A stretch of DNA of 39,074 nt from an uncultured Pelagibacteraceae bacterium. Lineage in GTDB: Bacteria > Pseudomonadota > Alphaproteobacteria > Pelagibacterales > Pelagibacteraceae. The DNA is taken from positions 1 through 39,074 of the forward strand of contig CACJUO010000012.1 of NCBI GenBank assembly GCA_902596675.1. The letters run 5' to 3'. This document shows positions 34,655-39,074 of this stretch, piece by piece. The position numbers and the translations under genes were made by a program. The number at the start of each line of letters is the position of its first letter. Within the stretch, counting starts at the first letter, position 1. The notes under the pieces are model-generated. The model ran no database searches, was not told where the DNA came from, and worked only from the letters and a program-made list of their open reading frames with translations.

Positions 34655-35629
34655 ATGAAAAAAAGTTTTAAATTATTTTTAGCTGCCGCATTTTTGGTAA
34701 CTGAATTTTTCGTTGTTGCACTTCCACTTATGATTACTTCTGCAAAAGCAGATGGGCACCCAATCCAAGCAATTACTCACGCTGGTTTTGGTGGTGGAAC
34801 AGACGTAACAACTAGAATGATGTTACTAAGAACTAGAAGGTATCTAAAACAAGATATGCAATTAGTTAACAAAAAAGGTGGTGGTGGAGCAGCATCAATG
34901 GATTATATGATGACTTTACCAGCAGACGGTCAACATACTTTAACTTGGACAACAGGACATGCTGTTTCTATGGCATTAGGAAAAACAAAAGTTAAATTAA
35001 GTGATATGCAACCACTTGCTAGAGGAACTGATGATCCTCAATTATTTGTCGTAAATTGTAAAAATGATATTAAAGATGCTAAAAAATTTATTAACGCTCA
35101 AAAATCAAAATCATTAAAATATGGTACTACTCATGTTGGTGGTATTGATGATGTAAGTGCGATTGCTTTTACAAAAAAAGGAAAATTAACAGACCCAACA
35201 ATTGTTCCTTATAAAGGTGTTGGTCCTATTAAAACTAACCTTATCAAAGGAGATATTGATGTAGGTGTTTTAAACTTAGGTGAAGCAGTTACTGAAATTG
35301 AAGATGGAACATTATGTGTTTCAGTTGTTCTTGCAAGTAACAGAATGGAAAAATTAAGTAATGTTCCTACTGCTACAGAGCTTGGAATACCAGTTGTATT
35401 ATCAACTGTTAGAGGATTTGTAACAAGAAAAGGAGTTCCAGCAGACAGAAAGAAACAATTGGAAGATGCTATGATAAAAGCTATGGAGCATAAATATTTC
35501 CAAAGCTTTTTAACTGACATCGGACTTGATTCAACTAGTGTTGTTGGAGCTGATGAGTGGGGTAAGCAAATGGAAGTGATGCTTGCAGAAATGACTGCTC
35601 AACTTAAAGCTTTGGGTTACATTAATTAG
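34655..35629 (+). CDS. TctC-family solute-binding protein of a tripartite tricarboxylate transporter
   Basis: Periplasmic binding protein, 324 residues, of the TTT (Bug/TctC) family. A long signal peptide (MKKSFKLFLAAAFLV to SAKA, cleaved near residue 32) is followed by ITHAGFGGGTDVTTRMM, the usual ligand-loop start, and by GGGGAASMDYMM and VPYKGVGPIKTNL segments. Family ligands are carboxylates such as citrate, other organic acids and sugar acids. The ribosome site AGAGGG is good. The gene is followed by a strong terminator inside the next coding region, so this protein is probably made in large excess over its permease. Confidence 0.9.
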   Translation: MKKSFKLFLAAAFLVTEFFVVALPLMITSAKADGHPIQAITHAGFGGGTDVTTRMMLLRTRRYLKQDMQLVNKKGGGGAASMDYMMTLPADGQHTLTWTTGHAVSMALGKTKVKLSDMQPLARGTDDPQLFVVNCKNDIKDAKKFINAQKSKSLKYGTTHVGGIDDVSAIAFTKKGKLTDPTIVPYKGVGPIKTNLIKGDIDVGVLNLGEAVTEIEDGTLCVSVVLASNRMEKLSNVPTATELGIPVVLSTVRGFVTRKGVPADRKKQLEDAMIKAMEHKYFQSFLTDIGLDSTSVVGADEWGKQMEVMLAEMTAQLKALGYIN

Positions 35630-35651
35630 TCATAAGAAAGTACATTTTTTT

Positions 35652-36158
35652 ATGAATAATGTACAAAATAAAAAAAGGGCAAACAAAAGTTTGCCCTTTT
35701 TTTTTAAAGATGAATTTAAAGTATTTTTTGTAATAATTTTTTTTTCTACAATATTATTAATTTCCACATTTACCTTTGATAAAGTTCCACCAATTTTAAA
35801 CAGAGGAATTCAACCCGCGACCTTCCCAAAGGGATTGTTGGTATTGATAATGTTTTTGACGACAATTATTTATTACCTATCTTTCAAAAATCCTTGGAAA
35901 AAAGAAAAAAAACTTCCAAAACCATTTTTTTTAACAATCTTAAGTTTTATTTTATTTGTTATAATTTCTAAAACATTAGATTTTTTCTTAGCTATTTCGG
36001 TTCTTTCAATATTTGTCTCTTACAATTGGGGTGAAAAAAGAGTTTTTTATTTACTATTAGTTGGAATTATATTTCCACTAGTAGTTTTTATATTTTTTGA
36101 AATGATACTGGGTCTTAGATTTCCTCCAGGAATAATTACAAACCTTTATTATTACTAG
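35652..36158 (+). CDS. TctB-family small permease subunit
   Basis: A 168-residue membrane protein with four hydrophobic segments (about 23-42, 58-78, 93-117 and 126-153), the topology of TctB small subunits. The family is poorly conserved; identity rests on size, topology and position between tctC and tctA. The ATG at 35652 gives an N-terminus MNNVQNKKRANKSLPFFFK whose codons form a strong terminator hairpin. The only other in-frame start nearby is TTG inside the hairpin (35691 region), which would drop only the first dozen residues. The stop TAG is one base before the tctA ATG. Confidence 0.8.
   Translation: MNNVQNKKRANKSLPFFFKDEFKVFFVIIFFSTILLISTFTFDKVPPILNRGIQPATFPKGLLVLIMFLTTIIYYLSFKNPWKKEKKLPKPFFLTILSFILFVIISKTLDFFLAISVLSIFVSYNWGEKRVFYLLLVGIIFPLVVFIFFEMILGLRFPPGIITNLYYY
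35671..35705 (+). terminator. Intrinsic terminator embedded in the start of tctB
   Basis: A perfect 8-base-pair stem (GGGCAAAC at 35677-35684, GTTTGCCC at 35689-35696) with loop AAAA, flanked by an A-run before and nine T after, so the stem can extend with A-T pairs. It starts about 40 bases after the tctC stop but lies within codons 7-18 of the tctB frame (35652 start). It should end most transcripts after tctC and let a minority read into tctB-tctA. Confidence 0.88.
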
Positions 36159-36159
36159 T

Positions 36160-37632
36160 ATGGATAATCTTTTATTAATGATGGCGCCTTTATTTAGTTC
36201 CAAGTTATTAATTGTTTTACTTTTTGGAACTTTATTTGGACTAATTTTAGGTGTTTTACCAGGATTAGGTCCTACAACAGGTGGAGCATTAATTTTACCG
36301 TTTACTATGACTTTAGACCCTCTTTCAGCAATAGTTCTTTTAACATCAATTTATTGTGCTGGAACATATGGTGGTGCAATTACTGCAGTTTTAATAAATA
36401 CGCCAGGAACTCCAGCAGCAGCAGCCACTTGTCTAGATGGTTATCCTTTAGCTCAAAAGGGAGAAGCAGGAAGAGCTTTAGGCATGGCAACAGTTTCAAG
36501 CACAGTGGGTGGAATATTTAGTGTGATAGTTTTGGTATTTTTTGCACCTGTATTAGCTAAACTTGCCTATGAATTTGGCCAACCAGAATATTTTGCATTA
36601 GCTATTTTTGGTTTAACTATGCTTGCATCAATTGGTGAAGGAAGTCCAATTAAAAATTTAATAGCTGGTGCATTTGGAATTTTAATTTCTACTATCGGAA
36701 AAGATTTTATGACTTCAATTGATAGATTTACTTATGGAATTAATGAACTTTCAGTTGGTATTGGATTTATCCCAGTAGTAGTAGGCTTATTTGCTATAAG
36801 CGAAATGTTAACTCAGTCAACACTTCTTGATCAAGTGTTCAAAAGAGTTGCATTAAAAGCAGTAAAACTTCCATCTTTAGATGATTATAAGAAAACATGG
36901 AAAACAATTCTAAGATCAAGCGGCATAGGTTCTTTCATTGGTGTTTTGCCAGCAGAGGGAGGAACTGTTGCATCTTTAATTGGTTACTCAGAGGCAAAAA
37001 GATTTTCTAAAGAACCAGAGGAATTCGGCAAAGGATCAATAGAAGGAATTGCCGGAGCTGAGGCTGCCAATAATGCTGCTACTGGTGGCGCAATGGTTCC
37101 AACTTTAGCTCTTGGAATTCCTGGGAGTGCTACAACAGCAGTAATATTAACTGGTTTAATTATTCATGGTGTAAGACCAGGTCCAGATTTATTTAGAGAA
37201 CAGCCAGACTTTTTATATGGAATTTTTGGAGCAATGTTAATTGCAAATGTTTTATTTTTTATATTTGGTTTTTTTGGTGCAAAATTATTTGCAAGAATAA
37301 CTCTTGTTCCTAACAAAATTTTGTGGCCTATGATTTTTGCTGTATCTGTATGTGGAACTTATTCTTTAAGTCAGTCAATAATTGATGTCTGGATAATGTT
37401 ATTCTTTGGTGTACTTGGATTTTTTATGAGAAGATTTGGTTTTTCAGTTGTTCCAGTAATTATAGGATTAATTTTAGGAGAATTAGTAGAAGGAACCTTA
37501 AGACAATCTTTAGTGATTTTTGATGGAAATTGGTTTATGTTTTTAACAAGACCTATAGCTTTAACCTTTTTTATTTTATCTTTAATTGCATTGGCTTTTC
37601 CTTTATTAAGATCAAAAAAAGAAAAAAATTAA
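36160..37632 (+). CDS. TctA-family large permease subunit
   Basis: A 490-residue inner-membrane permease with about ten to twelve hydrophobic segments. Signature stretches are GVLPGLGPTTGGALILPFTM near 31-50, GTYGGAITAVLINTPGTPAA and the second-half repeat EGGTVASLIGYSEAKRFSK with ALGIPGSATTAVILTGL, all TctA hallmarks. It forms the transport channel with TctB, driven by an ion gradient and fed by the TctC-type protein. It lies one base after tctB and one base before the SDR gene, so the whole run is likely one transcript. Confidence 0.93.
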   Translation: MDNLLLMMAPLFSSKLLIVLLFGTLFGLILGVLPGLGPTTGGALILPFTMTLDPLSAIVLLTSIYCAGTYGGAITAVLINTPGTPAAAATCLDGYPLAQKGEAGRALGMATVSSTVGGIFSVIVLVFFAPVLAKLAYEFGQPEYFALAIFGLTMLASIGEGSPIKNLIAGAFGILISTIGKDFMTSIDRFTYGINELSVGIGFIPVVVGLFAISEMLTQSTLLDQVFKRVALKAVKLPSLDDYKKTWKTILRSSGIGSFIGVLPAEGGTVASLIGYSEAKRFSKEPEEFGKGSIEGIAGAEAANNAATGGAMVPTLALGIPGSATTAVILTGLIIHGVRPGPDLFREQPDFLYGIFGAMLIANVLFFIFGFFGAKLFARITLVPNKILWPMIFAVSVCGTYSLSQSIIDVWIMLFFGVLGFFMRRFGFSVVPVIIGLILGELVEGTLRQSLVIFDGNWFMFLTRPIALTFFILSLIALAFPLLRSKKEKN

Positions 37633-37633
37633 T

Positions 37634-38383
37634 ATGATCAATTTTGACTTAAAAAACAGAGTTGCAGTTGTTACAGGAGGAGCACAAGGTTTTGGACTAG
37701 CTATTACGGAGAGATTTATTGCTTCAGGAGCAAGCGTAGTAATTTGGGATATAGATGAAGAGGCAATTAAAACTGCAATAAAAAAAATTAATTCAGATAA
37801 GGTTTCATACCAAATTGTAGATGTTGGAAATTATGAAAGTATAGAGAAAAATTTAGCTGATGTTGAAATAACTCACAAAAAAATTGATATTTTCATTAAT
37901 AATGCAGGTGTTGCAGGTAAAAATACCACGGTCGTTGATTATCCACTTGATGAATGGAAAAAAGTTATAGATCTAAATTTAAATGCAGTATTTTATTGTT
38001 GTAAAGCAGTTACCCCCTACATGATAAAGAATAATTATGGAAGAATTGTTAATATTGCTTCTATTGCTGGAAAAGAAGGCAACCCTAATGCAAGTGCATA
38101 TAGCACATCTAAAGCTGGAGTTATAGGTTTAACTAAATCACTTGGAAAAGAGTTAGCATTAAACAATATAGCTGTTAATTGTGTAACCCCTGCTGCTGCA
38201 AAAACAAGAATATTTGATCAAATGACTGAGGAACATATAAATTATATGTTATCTAAAATTCCTAGAAATAAATTTGCCAAAGTAGACGAATTAGCATCTC
38301 TAGTGACTTGGTTATCAAGTGAAGAAAATTCTTTTTCAACAGCTGCAGTATTTGATTTAAGTGGTGGAAGAGCAACTTATTAG
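37634..38383 (+). CDS. Short-chain dehydrogenase/reductase
   Basis: A classical SDR of 249 residues. VTGGAQGFGLAIT holds the cofactor-binding TGxxxGxG motif (about 14-21), INNAGVAG follows near 88-95, and SIAGKEGNPNASAYSTSKAG gives the catalytic Ser, Tyr and Lys (YxxxK). WDIDEE with an acidic residue after the second strand (near 36-38) favours NAD over NADP. FabG-like in length, but the place after a sugar-acid type importer suggests a sugar, polyol or hydroxyacid dehydrogenase, such as the first oxidation step for fucose or rhamnose. Two bases separate it from the ROK gene. Confidence 0.87.
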   Translation: MINFDLKNRVAVVTGGAQGFGLAITERFIASGASVVIWDIDEEAIKTAIKKINSDKVSYQIVDVGNYESIEKNLADVEITHKKIDIFINNAGVAGKNTTVVDYPLDEWKKVIDLNLNAVFYCCKAVTPYMIKNNYGRIVNIASIAGKEGNPNASAYSTSKAGVIGLTKSLGKELALNNIAVNCVTPAAAKTRIFDQMTEEHINYMLSKIPRNKFAKVDELASLVTWLSSEENSFSTAAVFDLSGGRATY

Positions 38384-38385
38384 TT

Positions 38386-39074
38386 ATGCAAATAGGAATT
38401 GATGTAGGTGCCACAAAAATTGAAAGTGTGGTGTTAGATGAAAATGGTAATGAAAGTAATCGTGATCGAACAGATTGTCCGAAAGATTATTTTCAAATTA
38501 TAAAAACTATAAAAGAAATCGATAAGAAGTTAGAAAAAGAATTTAATAAAGAATTGCCAATTGGTGTTTGTCATCCTGGTGTACATTCTCCTCAAACTGG
38601 ATTAGTTAAGAATGCACCAAATTGTTATTGGTTAGAAAAAAAACCATTTCAAAACGATTTGAGGAAAGAATTAGGTAAAGAAGTATTTTGTGAAAACGAT
38701 GCAAATTGCTTTGCTTTGTCAGAGGCTTTAGATGGTTCAGGAAAACACTATAAAATTGTATATGGAATTATAATTGGTTCTGGTGTTGGTGGAGGTTTGG
38801 TAATAGATAAAAAAATTGTTAGTGGGCCTAATGGAGTAGCAGGTGAGTGGGGACATAATCAAATTAATCATTTAATTGCAAAAAAAGAAAACTTTGAATC
38901 TACCAATTTAAGAGAAGGTGAGATTGAAAGCTTTATGTCAGGTTTAAATTTAGCAAAAAAATTTAATAAAAAGTTTAAAAAGAATTTAAAGACAAATCAA
39001 ATTTTTGAATTATATAGAAGGCATGATTTAGATGCTGAAGATTTAATTGACAACTTTAAATTAAATTTAGCAAT
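38386..39074 (+). CDS. ROK-family protein (sugar kinase), 3' end beyond the window
   Basis: The first 229 codons of a ROK protein; the frame is still open at the window end. MQIGIDVGATKIES is the N-terminal phosphate loop, ENDANCFALSEA holds the catalytic Asp, and IGSGVGGGLVI and GVAGEWGHNQI are standard ROK segments. The family's zinc motif (CxCGxxGCxE before the SG pair) is replaced by STNLREGEIESFMSG, the same length but with all three cysteines gone. Substrates of ROK kinases include fructose, glucose and N-acetylated amino sugars; none is fixed here. It ends the tctC-tctB-tctA-SDR-ROK run. Confidence 0.85.
   Translation, partial: MQIGIDVGATKIESVVLDENGNESNRDRTDCPKDYFQIIKTIKEIDKKLEKEFNKELPIGVCHPGVHSPQTGLVKNAPNCYWLEKKPFQNDLRKELGKEVFCENDANCFALSEALDGSGKHYKIVYGIIIGSGVGGGLVIDKKIVSGPNGVAGEWGHNQINHLIAKKENFESTNLREGEIESFMSGLNLAKKFNKKFKKNLKTNQIFELYRRHDLDAEDLIDNFKLNLA

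Noticed and set aside
1..39074. tRNA, rRNA, CRISPR arrays, insertion sequences, phage genes
   Set aside because: None was seen: no cloverleaf-like sequence, regular spaced repeats, transposase or integrase reading frame.

Overview
The window is a very A+T-rich, gene-dense piece of bacterial chromosome. Spacers are usually 0-60 bases, start and stop codons often overlap, and no stretch without a gene exceeds about 230 bases. Protein style (Lys/Asn/Ile-rich), extreme compaction and the order of housekeeping genes point to a streamlined marine alphaproteobacterium of the SAR11 clade (Pelagibacterales). That placement is inference from gene content and base composition; no rRNA or other marker gene is present.

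Region 1 (1-13120) looks like conserved core. It holds the end of an AsmA/YhdP-like envelope protein gene, tyrS, anmK, an alpha/beta hydrolase, a complete Fe-S assembly operon (iscR-sufB-sufC-sufD-sufS-sufU-sufT-sufA) behind a clear IscR-type operator, glnA with its terminator, a YbaK-type deacylase and an EamA permease. A possible 45-residue gene lies between sufA and glnA.

Region 2 (13124-39074) is an accessory catabolic region made of short blocks that switch strand repeatedly: (-) IolG-like and a second Gfo/Idh/MocA dehydrogenase; (+) IolE; (-) 2-hydroxyacid dehydrogenase, PhyH dioxygenase, second 2OG-Fe(II) oxygenase, PanE-like reductase; (+) a C11orf54/DUF1907 homologue coupled to a divergent PanB-like protein; (-) HpcH/HpaI aldolase and aldehyde dehydrogenase; (+) IolD, another Gfo dehydrogenase, another 2-hydroxyacid dehydrogenase, a ribose/inositol-type ABC importer, a FucU-like mutarotase and a ribokinase-like kinase; (-) a rhamnonate-dehydratase-like enolase-superfamily enzyme and a PdxA-family dehydrogenase; (+) a tripartite TctCBA importer, an SDR dehydrogenase and a partial ROK protein.

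Taken together, region 2 appears to import and oxidise polyols, sugars and sugar acids. IolG, IolE and IolD make up the first half of myo-inositol breakdown, but recognisable IolB, IolC and IolJ are missing. The DUF1907 protein, the PanB-like protein and the HpaI aldolase are the unexplained enzymes that might complete a variant, possibly non-phosphorylating, route. FucU-like, rhamnonate-dehydratase-like, HpaI aldolase, aldehyde dehydrogenase and SDR proteins would also fit oxidative deoxysugar (fucose/rhamnose) breakdown. The most unusual regulatory feature is a strong intrinsic terminator inside the first codons of tctB, which should make the solute-binding protein far more abundant than the permease.
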